Assembly: GCA_002221725.1 (NCBI GenBank)
Contig: NJFT01000022.1
Location: forward strand, 62,001 to 126,000
Length of the DNA stretch: 64,000 bases
Reading direction: 5' to 3'
Source of the DNA: Scedosporium boydii
Lineage: Eukaryota > Ascomycota > Sordariomycetes > Microascales > Microascaceae
This document shows positions 32,825 to 45,000 of the stretch, in pieces. The notes under the pieces were generated by a model. It searched no databases, was not told the DNA's origin, and saw only the letters and a program-made list of their open reading frames with translations. The position numbers and the translations under genes were made by a program. The number at the start of each line of letters is the position of its first letter. The stretch's first letter is position 1.

Positions 32825-35800
32825 TCACAGGCGAGTGTAGTAGCTGCCGAGCGACTTGCCAATCAAGTCATTCTCGACAAACTGCTCCGCCGCATCGGCA
32901 CTGAGCTGTAGCTGGAAGCGCTGCCTCAAGCTGTTGGTCGCCGTCACCACGTTAGACGAGAAGCAGGGCATCTTAGACTCTTGGCCCATCATAGCTACTA
33001 AATCGATGATGTTATCGGCAGAGCGGCGTAGAGCTGCAAATCTGGTGTTAGCGGGAGAATAGAAAAAAAGGAGACCAAGACTGAGGTAAATGACACCGGC
33101 GCCTACCTTGGAATGCCTGCTTGCACAACTTCTTAAAGTCCTCAAAGTCCGCTGACGACTCCCCTCCGAGGACCTCCACATATTCATACGTAAGCTTGAA
33201 AGGAGCCGCCTCGAAACCCACGGAACCCGGTGAGTTGGAAAGCATGAAGCCAAAGTCGATGTGGATGATATGTCCCTCGCTATCGATCAACACGTTCCCG
33301 TTATGCCGATCCTTCAGCTGCAGGACGTAAGAGATGATGCTGTACGCCGCCAGGGATCGCTTAAATGCGTCCACCCCAGCCTTGTAAGCATCGCTACCCT
33401 CCGGGCCGAATGCCTTGAGGAAGTGGTCCTTCAACGTCGCCATCTTGCGTCGCGGGTTCTGCCCGGACTCGATCGAAGCCAGCGTTAGACTGCGCCTGAT
33501 AGAGTGAAGCGAGACGCCGTTCGTGATGGTCTCGATAAGGCCCGAAGATTCGCCCGTAACGAGAATCTTCATCAGCTTCACCCACACGTCGACACCGGCA
33601 TCGACCCAGATCTTGTGGCAGACGTTGATGAGCTGGCACGCAAACGCCTCCTGCCGTAAGTCTGCACCGGTCTTGACGATGACGCTGACGAGATCCCAGT
33701 TCTTCATCCAGCCATAGGGGGAGGTCGCGCGGATGCGCTCCTTCTTCGCTTGCCACGCTTCGCCGAAGACGGCTGCGCTGGGGTCGTCACGGTCGCCTTT
33801 GCGTTGCAAACCGCCGGTCTTGAAATCGTTCTCCATCCTGGCTACTCCCGCTCTGGCTTCGAGTGCTTGGTCTAGCCCCGAGTCCTCGTCTAGGTCCGGG
33901 TTAGCCGCTGCCGCCGATTGTGTACTCGCCTTAGCCATGATCGTGTCGAAGGTCGGGCCATGACCATCATCTAAATCGAAGCTTTGCTCTTCTAGGCTCT
34001 GCATGCTCGCAATAATCTTTGATCGAATCGCCTCTACCTCGTACTTGGGCCGCTTGCCGCTCGTAGCTTCGAGTTGCGAAAGCATTTGCGCCGCAGTGCG
34101 CATATGCGTGGCTAGTGCCGAGAAGTCGGGTTGATCAAGGGATGCGTTGGCGCGGGGCTGCAAGGTCATTCTCCTACGACTTCTACCGCTAGGACTGCTC
34201 GACCTAGATATCGAATTTTCTGCAGTCATGGGGGCAAGAGCCAAGTCGGATGATGATGTGTATGTCGCGCTTTTGTGAACGACATGATACGGTAGATAGG
34301 ACTTCGGGGACTTTGGGGGAAGCTCGTCTTCCGGCGTCTTTATCAGGGGTGAACTTCCGAGATCGCCGGACGTCGGCTCAAAGACGCTGTCGATAATGGG
34401 TTCAGATTGGCGAGAGTTCGAGTTCGGATTTGAATGTACTCTCGGGGCGTCGGACAAGTCAAACAACCTTCGTTTCGGTCCTTGCTCGGAGAGCAGCGTG
34501 GTGATCAACCGCTCATTATCTCCCGTATCAGGGTCAAAGTTGAAGTCATCCCGCAGAACCTCGACCATAAGAAGATAAGGTACCTTTTCAGCGCTGTTCA
34601 GAACTGTAGCTTCGGCGGGGTTCAACCTGACAATTCTATGATGCCGGCTCTTGCTGGGCGAACCGTTGACTAGGGTTGGTGGGCAGATGACAGGGATGTC
34701 AACCTCCGCGGGCAAGTCTTGAGCAATAAGCGCCAACTCAGCTCGCAGTGCGCTAAGACGAGCGAGCTTCGGCACAATCACAAGACGATTCGAAATGGCC
34801 TCCAGAGCCGTTAGAAACTGAGTCTCGCTCCTAAAGTAATGTTGCCTCAAGAGTCTCGTCTTCTGCACGCGGGTCAAGTCTGACGCGGATCTTCTGGCCT
34901 TGATATGGTGCGAGTGCCTCCTGGATAGAAGGACGTTATTCGCCTGCGCTACTAGGCCCGCGGATATCGGAGTCGTCGGACGGGTTATCGTCTTGGAAGT
35001 ACGGGTATCAGGGAGCGGCAACGAGGAGGAGCTTAATCGGGCATCGAGGGACAGCATCTCAAATTGGGGTTTAATCTTGGACTCGACAGATGTCTTCGGA
35101 GGCTTCTTCGGGACGCTCACTGGAGGTGGCCTCGTGATAATCGCGGGGGGGACCTTGCGACTCGATCTTGTCGTCGGCGAAGACGCTTCCTGGCCACCAC
35201 CACCACCGCTACTCACGCTGCGAGGCCCTTCCCGATTACGTTTCGATCGCGTTGTCCCCACTGTCACAGTTTGGGATCTCGTCGGCTTCGCGCTCTCAGG
35301 TCTTGTTTCGGCGATGAGGTCCCCAGAGGGCTGAGGTTTCCGCGCCTGTGCAACGGCGAGAGGACCGGCCCAATGCGGCAGGGTCGGCACGGCGATGCTG
35401 GCGAGAACGAAGCTCGACAACACCGTCACCGGCAAAACGTTATCTCGAATCTTCTCATGGCGCGCCGTGTCGGACAACCCAAAGACAATATGTTGCACCT
35501 TGTTGTAAACTCTCGCGCAGGTCTGAAACGATTCGGTCTGGGGATGCGCCGACAGGTCATGGAGGTAGGTTTGAAAGATCCAGAACGTCTGGCCAACGAA
35601 GATTAGCGTCTCAAATGAGGGGAAGGTTGGCATGTCCCGGCTTGTGAGCAGGCAATTGGGCAACGACGAACAAGGAGAGCCGCAGTCACAGATTCTTCGC
35701 ATAGGTCCAGCAAGAACTCCTCCAGAGCCATTGACTCATTGTGAACGCTTATTATTATATGACATAGCTGCGGGAGAAAGAATTCGATGTCCTCGTACGG

Positions 35801-36053
35801 AAACTGCCGAAGCTTGTTGCAAAGGACATACTGAATGCCCACATGGTCGGCGTAGCGCCTAGATTAAGTGAAGACGAACGTGTCAGTACAGGGTAGTTTT
35901 GGACACGTTTAGCTCCAGTCTTAGCCGTGGGAGGAAAGCGATTGCTCGCGCGCAAAGGGCGGATTGGCCTCACGTTAGGTAGGACACGGCGAGAAAGGGA
36001 TTCGAATTGAAGACGTCCGATTCGAGGAACCGTTGAAGAAGCGTCCACGACAT
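32825..36053 (-). CDS. PIK1: Phosphatidylinositol 4-kinase Pik1 (PI4K-beta type)
   Basis: There are four exons (35974-36053, 35672-35858, 33107-35588, 32825-33033), 985 residues, with introns of 115, 83 and 73 nt. The start MSWTLLQRFLESDVFNSNPF and the block LRQFPYEDIEFFLPQLCHII then SVHNESMALEEFLLDLCEES form the lipid-kinase-unique domain of PIK1. A long Ser-rich disordered middle (about 150-650) follows. The C-terminal kinase domain has the catalytic loop KDRHNGNVL (D849) and the HIDFGF metal-binding motif (D867). It makes PI4P at the Golgi and in the nucleus, needed for secretory-vesicle formation, usually with the calcium sensor Frq1/NCS-1. Exon 1 and the second intron (weak donor GTTCGT, branch GCTAATC) were placed by conservation; an apparent start at 35702 lies within intron 2. 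Confidence 0.93.
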
Positions 36054-37336
36054 TGGGCTAATACCGGTTCGTTCCTTTGCTGAGGAATGCGGAAAGGAGA
36101 GACGGGAGACGGCGGTAGGATTCTTGAAGCGGCGTGCCTCAGCCAGCTCTCGTCGGCACTAACCAGAACCGGAAGCAACAGCTCTTTGCATGGTTATAAA
36201 CGACAACACGATCGTCCTACTCAGCAGCATGCAGTAGGATCCAGATATGTGCAGGCGGAAGGAATGAAGAGAAGATCGTATTCGACTTTGCCAAGAGATC
36301 GTGAATAGTCCCACCTGCTACATCGGAGTTGCTCTTGCCCGTGTACTCCGGCTGGGCGATCTTTTAGGTGCCTGAGGTTTACGGAAATTACTAAGCCAAA
36401 GAAATGTGAAGTGATCAATTGATGATGGCCCAAGTTTGCAGATGAACGAGGGGCCGAGAACCTTGGCTTGACATCATTGCTGGAACCGACGGCTCCTTGC
36501 GGATAGGGCGCTCCACTAAAGGGGACTAAAAATGCGACGAAATTCGACAAAATAGCGGTGGTTGTTCTACGAAGTACGAAGCTGGCTAGCTTGTCTTACG
36601 AATGTCCAAAGTTTGTTGTACTTGTGAAAGCAGGGCAGTGAGTCTCGGGATTCTCGGCTTGGCTTTCAATGCCTTGGTAAAAAGTAAAGTTTTCTCGTCT
36701 CTGAAGCACAATGCGAAGCAGGTCTGAGGCGGGGACAGTCATTCTCTCCTCTCCTCTCCTCATTCGAGATACGCAACGCAACCGTGTGGTTGTTAAATCT
36801 GCGAAGTACTTTTTGGTAGCCATTAATGCGAGACCATGTTCCAGTCTCCTACTCAGAAAAATTTCTCAGGGTCTAACGGCCACGCATTTTTCAACGCTTA
36901 GGTTTGACACAGCGGGAAAAACGTCCTCACATCGTTGGGCTACACAGAAAGGAGGTGGGGAGACAGGGTAAGATTGTTCAAAGCTCCACCCAAGCTTGAG
37001 CGACTAATAGGGCACCATGGGAGTAAAAGGACCAATAATCATCATCCTGTAGGGCTCTGTGAACCGAGCTGGGACACATGTATTCGAAGAGTTTGTGGAT
37101 ATCTAAGTGCAACCGGAGATTCCCTCGCGGGATTGTGCTGTGCTGCTTCGTGAGACAGTTAGAACCACACAAAGCCTCAGGCTTGCTAATATACTCCCCA
37201 ACGCCGGTATACACAGAATATGTATGTTCAAAGTCCACCAAACCCACCCCAAACGCCAAACGTAACGCTGAGTCATTTTTGAAGAGGAGAAAAAAAGATT
37301 CCGAGCTGTCAGTGATGACACCAACAAGAGCGTAGT
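36054..37336. other. Intergenic: PIK1 upstream and NC2-alpha 3' region
   Basis: No gene is supported. It contains one ATCAATTGAT palindrome (36414-36423) and a TACGAAGT copy followed by GTACGAAG (36568). The part near 36060-36180 should hold the PIK1 promoter. Confidence 0.45.
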
Positions 37337-38368
37337 TTAGGCAGTTCTCTTCTTGCGGCCGCCACCCCTTCCCCTTCGCTTGGGCTCTGGGAGCTCCTCA
37401 TCGCTATCGGATTCGCCCTTGACCCTCGAGTTTTTCGTCTTTTCCTCACCGACTTCCACCTTGCCGACGATGTCCCGGAGGAAATCAAACTGTTCATCCG
37501 TCTCGACAACTTGCTTCAACATCTGTGCAGTCACTCGCTTTTGACCCTTTTCCTTAGCCACGTCTGCACTCTTGGAAACCATCGAGATCATGAAGAGCTC
37601 CAGGGCTTTGCCAACAGCGATTGGAGTTTGCTGAGCAACCTTGCCCACTTCTTCGTCTGCCTGCATAATCCTCTTGATCCTGGCGGTAGGGAACTTGGTC
37701 CGGACCGGAGAGGGCTCGATGACGGGGGCCTGAATGGTAGGCTGTGCAGCTCGTCGTCGAGGAGGCATATTTTCCGTTTGTTGGTTGGGCTGGACCGAAC
37801 CGCTAGGTAACTGAGGATTTGGGTAGGCCTGGGGATAGGACGAAATATGGACGTGTCGTTGCAGCGGAGCGGTGTAGGTCCCAGGAGGAGAATATTGTAG
37901 GTGTTGTTGGAAGTGAGGGTCGTGGTGGTTGAAGTGTTGTTCCTGTTGCTGGTGCTGTTGGTGTTGCTGCTGAACGGGATTTATAGGATAGGCTCCGTGA
38001 CCGTAGAGGGCAGGTTGACCCTGAATGGCAGAAGTGGGCGGGTGGGGTTGAAATTGGGGCGAGTGCTGGTGTTGTTCGAGTTGGTAGTCGTGTTTGTTCT
38101 GGGCGTGTTGGTGGTGCAGTTGTGGCGCAGGTTCTCCCAGTGCAGCCTGGGTGTATGCAGGACTCGATACCGAACTGGTGGGAAGTTGATAGGTTCCGAC
38201 GGGTTGCTGTTGGTAGTGTTGGTATTGGAATTGATCGTAACCAGACTGTCGGGTGTGGTTGTCGATCAGAGGGATGTTGTTAGGAGCTGGAGGAAGCTGG
38301 GCGAGAAAGGAAGAAAAGTCTGGGGATTTGGGGACGTAGCTGGTGTCCTCGTTTCCCGCCATGGCCAT
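37337..38368 (-). CDS. BUR6: NC2 complex alpha subunit (Bur6/DRAP1) with long Q/H-rich N-terminus
   Basis: This is a single frame of 343 residues. The histone-fold domain is at about 225-302: [20 protein letters not shown], then [15 protein letters not shown] and [20 protein letters not shown]. These match NC2-alpha better than NF-YC or Dpb3-like proteins, especially QFDFL. NC2-alpha pairs with NC2-beta (Dr1), binds TBP on DNA and blocks TFIIA/TFIIB entry, repressing or redistributing TBP. The first 200 residues are a low-complexity Gln/His/Pro-rich extension not found in yeast or human NC2-alpha. A Met at residue 201 (MPPRRRAAQ) could start a short family-sized protein. The C-terminus is acidic then basic ([21 protein letters not shown]). 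Two Mets lie at the start (38368 and 38362). Confidence 0.88.
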   Translation of the reverse strand: MAMAGNEDTSYVPKSPDFSSFLAQLPPAPNNIPLIDNHTRQSGYDQFQYQHYQQQPVGTYQLPTSSVSSPAYTQAALGEPAPQLHHQHAQNKHDYQLEQHQHSPQFQPHPPTSAIQGQPALYGHGAYPINPVQQQHQQHQQQEQHFNHHDPHFQQHLQYSPPGTYTAPLQRHVHISSYPQAYPNPQLPSGSVQPNQQTENMPPRRRAAQPTIQAPVIEPSPVRTKFPTARIKRIMQADEEVGKVAQQTPIAVGKALELFMISMVSKSADVAKEKGQKRVTAQMLKQVVETDEQFDFLRDIVGKVEVGEEKTKNSRVKGESDSDEELPEPKRRGRGGGRKKRTA

Positions 38369-40761
38369 GGTCAGTGTGGGTTAATTATATTCAATCAATC
38401 AGCGCGCTGTGCTGTGCAGGTAGGTGCTATGCACAATGCAAATATTAGTCCTGATTGAGTTGGCGTGTATTATTTGATTGTCGGTGTCCGCCCCAGGCGT
38501 GGATAAAGCGTGGCTAGTGCCAAATCGTCGAGTCGCTCTAGGGCCTCTCGACGCCGAACGACAATGAAGAAAATACCAAGCTGGATAATAGAGGAAAAAA
38601 AGTACGTGACGTATTCCTTTGTCTTGGATAACCAATAAAGGATCGCGTGCAGGATTCTGAGATTGATGCGCGTCGAACAGGATGATGGGGTCGCAGCAGT
38701 GTTGGCCCAGGCAGCCAGCCAGCCCTGACGGGTGATAGTGGGGTAGCTTCGGTTTAAGCTCAAGCTTTGAGTCCCAGCGAACTTGGGGGCCGTTTCGAGT
38801 CACTCGTTGGATATTGATGTTTTAGTTGGTTAAGAGACGCGAGTCGCGTCGGTTCGAGAGGTAATTAAAAGGTATGTATATGCAAATGAGACTGGAGGGG
38901 GGGAAAGGACTAAATATTGATGAAAGGAGGCTGAGTTCCCAAGTCGACGCAAAGAGAAGCAAAGGACAGGCTAGATATTGAACGAGCACCAGGCAGTCCC
39001 TTTATGAGTAAGAATCCGAGAGTGAAAGAGGCCGACACATTGATAAGTCCGACATTTGCTAAGTTGATCAGGCCGCAAGCGGTCGGTTTGTTTCGATAGA
39101 TAGATGCGAGGGAATGGATAGATAGCCAGTTTCTAGGGTCGAAACCAGCAGATGTTCCTGGATAACTGAACGGTGCCAGACTGAGACGGTAAGATCTTGA
39201 GTCTGATACTCGAGCGCCGCAGACGAGATGATGAGATCACGCTTGTGCTGCAGGGTAAATGATAGGGCTGAGAAGAGCAATTCGATAAATGCGCCGTAGT
39301 GCTCCTGGGGGATGGAATGGGGTCATGCAGGCTCGTCCAGCACAAGGAAGAAGCGTCGACAGATAATTCAAGATCAAACAACCTGAAGAGACAGCGAGGT
39401 GCGCAAGGCGAGGCGGCGAGAGAGTATGTTAAGAATCGTTAGCGTGCAACTGTGCCTAGTATGGTGGATACTAACGGAGGTTAGCAGTCTAATTGCGTTG
39501 GCACAATGCGGATCGGTCCAGATTGGGTGGGATGCTTGGTCGTTTATATGCGCGACGCGGTTGCCCTCCTCTCCAAACAGACAGCAGGGGTGCACAGCTG
39601 CCTCTTTCCTGATTTGGCTAAGTACAATTGTAACATCAGAAACGCCACATCTCTGTTGCGCTTGCTTCTGTCCTTAACCCTACCCCACCCTTCCTGCCAA
39701 GTGCCAACATCGACATGATGAAAACCGAAGTACTTCGTGTACTTGACACGGAGGTACTGAGACTCTGCAATAACATTGTCAGCACCCACGCACCGAACCA
39801 TGCTCTGCAATGATGTACAATGTACCATCAAGCCTCAGGAATTCGTAATCTCACATGGTCCACCCTCCAAAACCTTCACTGACTCGACATCATCCATCGA
39901 AATTGATGGCTTCTCTGAGGCGGCGGAACATCTGGCGATGTGACAACATACACGGATAATCATTCCTCGGCGCCGTCGACGAGTAGCAGATGAGTCGTTG
40001 CGCATCTCATATTTCCTCACTTTAGCCCGACGGATTTAGCCCATACCCTACTGGACTCAGCTCAGACTGCATGGAGCCTGCTGCCTGGCTCTGACACCCT
40101 TTCGTTTGCCATCTTTCGGTTTCTATCTGCCTACGGCCTGCTTTGTTCCTTGAGCGGGAAGTTGATTTATTGGTGCTTCGAAGTGTACAAACAAAAGAGC
40201 CTCACAGGTGAGCAGGCTTTAACCTTGAGCACACCTACCAGCATCTCAACTAAGGTCTCTCCTCCCGTCATGCTTCAAGTCATGGGTGATGATGAACAAA
40301 CGTATAGAGCTTATAAACGTTTCCGCCCGAGGCACAAGATACCTACCTAGGGAACGAAACCGAGCGCTTCGCTCTGGGTTCTCCCGGGGTGGGGTGCCGT
40401 TGACGGTTTTACTTGATCTAATCTGACATGACTTGATGGCTGAGGATATTGGCCGACGAAAGGGTGTGCTTTTTTTTTTGCCCTTCCTCGTCTTTTTTTT
40501 TTTTTTTTTGGCCCTTGACCCATTTCCCTTTTGTGTATGGCTGAGAGAAGCCCATAGCTGCCTAGAACTTTTTTACTACCTTTCCTCAAGAACGTTTTGT
40601 CTTAACTTAGATAATTGCGGATGCCTCAAATGATGTGCCTTTAAGCTACAGCCCGTCTACTTTGCTCTGACTCTACCTCATATTGTCTAGCAATGCAAGT
40701 GATAATACCTCGAAAATGCAAATGGGTATTTCGGAAAACAGTTGCGCTTTTAGGCCAAGAT
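38369..40761. other. 2.4-kb intergenic region
   Basis: No supportable gene. Overlapping short frames at 39068-39831 have no common features. Runs of T occur at about 40471-40511, and GAAGTACTTCGTG near 39728 is a near-match to the dispersed motif. Confidence 0.4.
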
Positions 40762-42098
40762 TCAAGAGCCCTCGGCATTATACATGACCTGAGTGATAGC
40801 ATGAGCGAGGACTCGCATTTCCTCCAACCGCCTTTCCTGATTACCACCGAGAAAGAAAGAGATTATTGGCCAAACATGGAGACTCCGGCTCCCTGCAGGA
40901 CGCTTTTCCACGTGGATCGGTACTCCTAACTCCATCAAGTGGTGTACCATGGCCGATATATCTTTCGCCAGCACCTCGTCCTCTCCTTGCCAAACGATGT
41001 AGCCAAACTTCGGGGTATGTGCCTTCCAATTGTAGCGGATCATGGAAGCAGGTGATGCTTTGTCTAGTACTCCGCCTCGCATCTTGTCCGGCGCGTAGAA
41101 CCGAGCGAATTGGTGGAGTCGATTGACCGAGACGTAGTCACTCGCAGATTCTTGGTGATTGTCGGATACCAGAGTGACCCAGGGGGAAATTAGGATCACC
41201 AAGGCTGGTAGCTGGTCTAAGATGTCTAGGCGCCTCGCATGTTGGGTTTTGAGATCTCTAAGGAGAGTTAATGCCAGTGTTCCCCCCGCCGAGTCACCCA
41301 TGAGGCAGACGATGTCCTTGGATTTGGCGACATGTAGCACCTGGGCATAACCGTTGAGAACTTCGCGAGGCTGGGTTGGGTACTGCGCGGTGGGGACGAG
41401 TGTGTATTCGACTGCGAATATGGCGGGATTTTTGAAGGCCTTTCTGAGCATGGAATGCAGGGCCATTAGGTATTCGAGGTTAAACGATGGGGAGCCCATG
41501 ACAAAACCCCCGCCTATTACCTTTGTTAGACTATTCATTGCCACCAGAAGACAGAGATTCCGAAACACACCCACCATGGATATAATATACTACGATATCG
41601 GGATCCTGCTTGGGGTCTTCCCTAATCCAGAACCCCTTGATCGGCGGTGTAGCCTCATTGTCTTCATAATGTTTACAGGAGACAGGGTAACGGAAATATA
41701 AGTGGCGAAACATGCGGAACCTTATGAATGGAATTGTCACATTCTCGTGGAAGAAGGCCCTCAAGATGTCAAGAGGCAGATTCACATGGGCCCAACGAGT
41801 ACATTGCACAGCAATGACCTCGAAGACAGATGCTGAGAGAGTGAAAGCATCAGGAGCAGGAATATTCATGCCCAGAGAAACAAACGCACGCCGGATCAGC
41901 AGCGAAGGGATATCAATTACTACACAATGTCAACGTCGCGTTCAAATTCCGGAGGCTAAGAGTTTTCATACCTAGGAAAGGAATGGCACTGAGGGCATGT
42001 CGAGTGGTCCGCCAGAATCCAACGGTACGGATGAGGTGAATGGCGAGGAAGATACAGAATACAAGGCAGTCGACGGAGTTTATGAGCCCTAGGATCAT
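40762..42098 (-). CDS. Membrane-anchored alpha/beta-hydrolase (HSL / arylacetamide-deacetylase type)
   Basis: There are three exons, 41972-42098, 41575-41919 and 40762-41513, with 52- and 61-nt introns, 407 residues. The intron joins rebuild IPFLVIDIPSLLIRR and the oxyanion motif IHGGGFVMGS. Residues 8-23 are hydrophobic and look like an N-terminal membrane anchor, probably ER with the catalytic domain lumenal. The hydrolase motifs are complete: HGGG at 157-160, nucleophile S232 in GDSAGG, the acid D336 (GEDEV) and H370 (SLHVWP). The family deacetylates or cleaves esters of small lipophilic molecules; yeast Say1 removes acetate from sterols. The true substrate is unknown. Fungal relatives often sit in metabolite clusters, but no cluster partners are present. 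Confidence 0.87.
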
Positions 42099-45000
42099 GA
42101 TGAGGACGAGGGATGAGGGCCTGCGTGGTGGTCAAGGCGACTCTCGTGATGAGAGCTCATAGTGGCGTAGATGAAGGGCCAAAAATTACCAGGGCCTGTC
42201 GACTTTCCGACGTGTTGAGAAGGATATTAATATCATTAAGGTAACAATGCTTTGAAGATGCTAGATCGATGATGCTAAGTGTATCCTCCCACGGCAACAC
42301 AATTGCCTTGGTCTTGACCCGGACAGTCGTTGGAATTGGACGCATCACCGGCTCATTCTCATTAGGTAATGATGCAGGGCCGATCACCAAGGCGTCATTC
42401 CGTGCTCCAACCCAGGCTTCAACGGGATTCCTCTTTTTTGGCCTCTGTGTATTAATATTTCACCTTGTAAAGCATAGAATTGAAGCAGGGTTTGGGTTTC
42501 TGAAGACACAAGCTACCCGAGCTCTCGTCGACTAAACCTAAATTTACTCACCCTCGCGGAATGTTCCTCGTCTTCCCTGTCCACTGATCGGGTGTGTATC
42601 AGTCTTGGCAGCTCAACAACGATGGGACTCGACTGAAAACTTCCGAACACCAGGCCATACGGCTGGGACGCTGGAGCTGAAATCGAGGGGGGGCAAGGAG
42701 CCGAAGAATGTCGCACTGATCGTACGTGAACTGGAATAAATCACACTCTCATCGGTAGATATATTTATTTTCTCAACCAAGCCTACTTCGTAGCCTTCCC
42801 CAACGCAACCTCTGTTGAATCAGGTAAACATTCCGTTTATGGGAGCTAGAACAACCTTAAGTGGGCGTGGTATAGTCAGGGATCACAACTGTCGCGTTCC
42901 CTGTACATAAGTCGTGCCCAGCCCTGCCGCTGGCGTCCCCTGCATCGGCAGCACTGAGAAAGGAGACCACTGGAGCTGATGATCCAATATTATCAGATGG
43001 TTCGGATCAAACCAGCACTTCCCAGGGAGTATCGGATGCAATTACACCGTAATTTTCACTGGCGACCTCGCTCACGAGCCAAGAGGGAGAATATGCAATG
43101 GTAAAGTAATAGATTGGCGGGTACGTGTAGAGAGCCGGGCACAAATACCGGAATCTTGAAAAGGCATTCCAGGCCATTGGACTGGCAACTCTAACCAGCC
43201 CGGTTGATTCGGGTACCGCATCCGGCCCCGCGTTGGCTGAAGGACTAGATCAGGCGCTCGACTAATTATATCTTCATGGTCGAAGGAATAGTGAATCAGT
43301 GGAGTTTAGATAATGGGCCGTCTCATGGTGCTATCTTTGAATATTACGTGGAGACAAATAAAGTCTTCCTCTTCTTCCCCGGCCAAGGATGAAAGTTGAA
43401 CCCAAAAATAATCTTGCCCGAAGTCTGCTATTAATATCCTTCGAAGTATGACGTTCCGACTCTGTTAGTATTACGTAGTAGAAGCTTGACCAGACGATGC
43501 GCTTGCCCCTGGAAATATCGAGAGCATTACTCCATCCCCATGCCCCAACACGAGATGAAACGTGCTAGGGCACCTGGAATTATATGCCGACCTCCCAAAT
43601 TAGCAGTTGCCCTCCACCGGGTATGACCATGACCAGCGGGAATGTCGAGGATCCGTCGATTTACTGCAGGATGGGTAGAAGGAGTCCAGGTTGTCGGGGA
43701 ATAGAATCTAGCCACATTCAGGTTATACATGGTAAAAATCTACCTATTGCATATCGTAAATCGAGGCTTGGCTATGTAATTTCAAGGGACATACTTCGTA
43801 CAAAGCCCAAGAAATCCACCATTCCTCCAAGAAGTACTTCGTAGCTTGAGCCCTGTTGAGAGGTGGCGCGACAGACAAAGGTCGCACAAAGTGCTCCTGG
43901 ATTTTCACTTGGTTGGCCTGGCTCAGGCCTATGAGTAAACGGCTGAGAGGATGGCTTCGTACCTTCTCAAGGTGCCTGAGTGTGCCGAAAACAGCACCGA
44001 CCTATCTGTTACGAAGGCACCCTCGACACGACCGCTCTCTGATGCTCTGGCGGAATTGTGAGACAACGAGGCTGGAATTGCAACAGTGGGGATCCTGACA
44101 CCGAGGTGGAGAGAGCATGGCATTCCTGACCACTGCTGGCAGGATGAGAAAATATTTTCCGTTTTCTAAATCTTCGGCTTGCGAGAACAATGCGGAAATT
44201 CTGTCCACCTTATTGCCATCTTAGTGTATTTCCACCCCCAACTCTGATCTATGGAAGGGTAGCGAGCCACGTACTCGAAAGAAAACAGGTGGGGCAGCTG
44301 TTGAAGTCGACGGATGGCGCATCCGTTGACCGCCAATAGAGTGCTCAGAACGGGGCGGATTGAATCAGTGTCGTAGGCGTCCCTTGTTGACGGCGTCTGA
44401 CAGGGGGCGCCGTCATTGAGGGCAAGTTAACGCGATGTTTCAGGATCCCTACCCGCAGGCGTGGTCTCTGATTGCGCTTTTCCGCTTTCAGATGATCGAG
44501 CTCCGTGATAGGGACAGAAGGGCTTTGATTGGACATAACTACACTCCTGAGCATGAAATTATGTGCATCAGCGTATACATAATACAGAGAAACATCCAAC
44601 GAGGAGTAGTTGTATTCATTCTGAGGCTTCGAATCACCAGACAGGCTGGCCCCATCAACTGGTAAGAGCGTGCGATCCCGCCAACTTGTTGGCAAAGAAA
44701 TGTAAGCCTTGGGAAAGGGGGGAAGAGCTGGATAGGGGGTGTTGGCAACAATTGGATGTTCGGTAACCTGGTTAATCTCTCTTCAATTCGATCAACCAGA
44801 AAACCGCTCCGCGTGTTAATAAAGCGGCTGGTTGGCCTGTTGAGCCCTTTCCATTTGCCTAGGATGCCACTCCGTCGTGTTGGCCTTTGAAGGACTAATC
44901 AAGTTTCTCGATTATTGTTGGGTAGTCAAGTGCTTCGTAGAGTCTCTCACTTAAGGCTTGGAACATCAAGAACTTGAGCAACGTTGCAACGTAAGCACTT

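Noticed and set aside
35589..35702. Apparent start of PIK1 at 35702
   Set aside because: The first residues are intron 2 sequence. Conserved N-terminal exons with MSWTLLQRFLES and the FPYEDIEFFLPQ block lie further upstream.
38399..39831. Cluster of short minus-strand frames
   Set aside because: They overlap in several phases, splice sites do not join them into a coherent protein, and no family is recognised.
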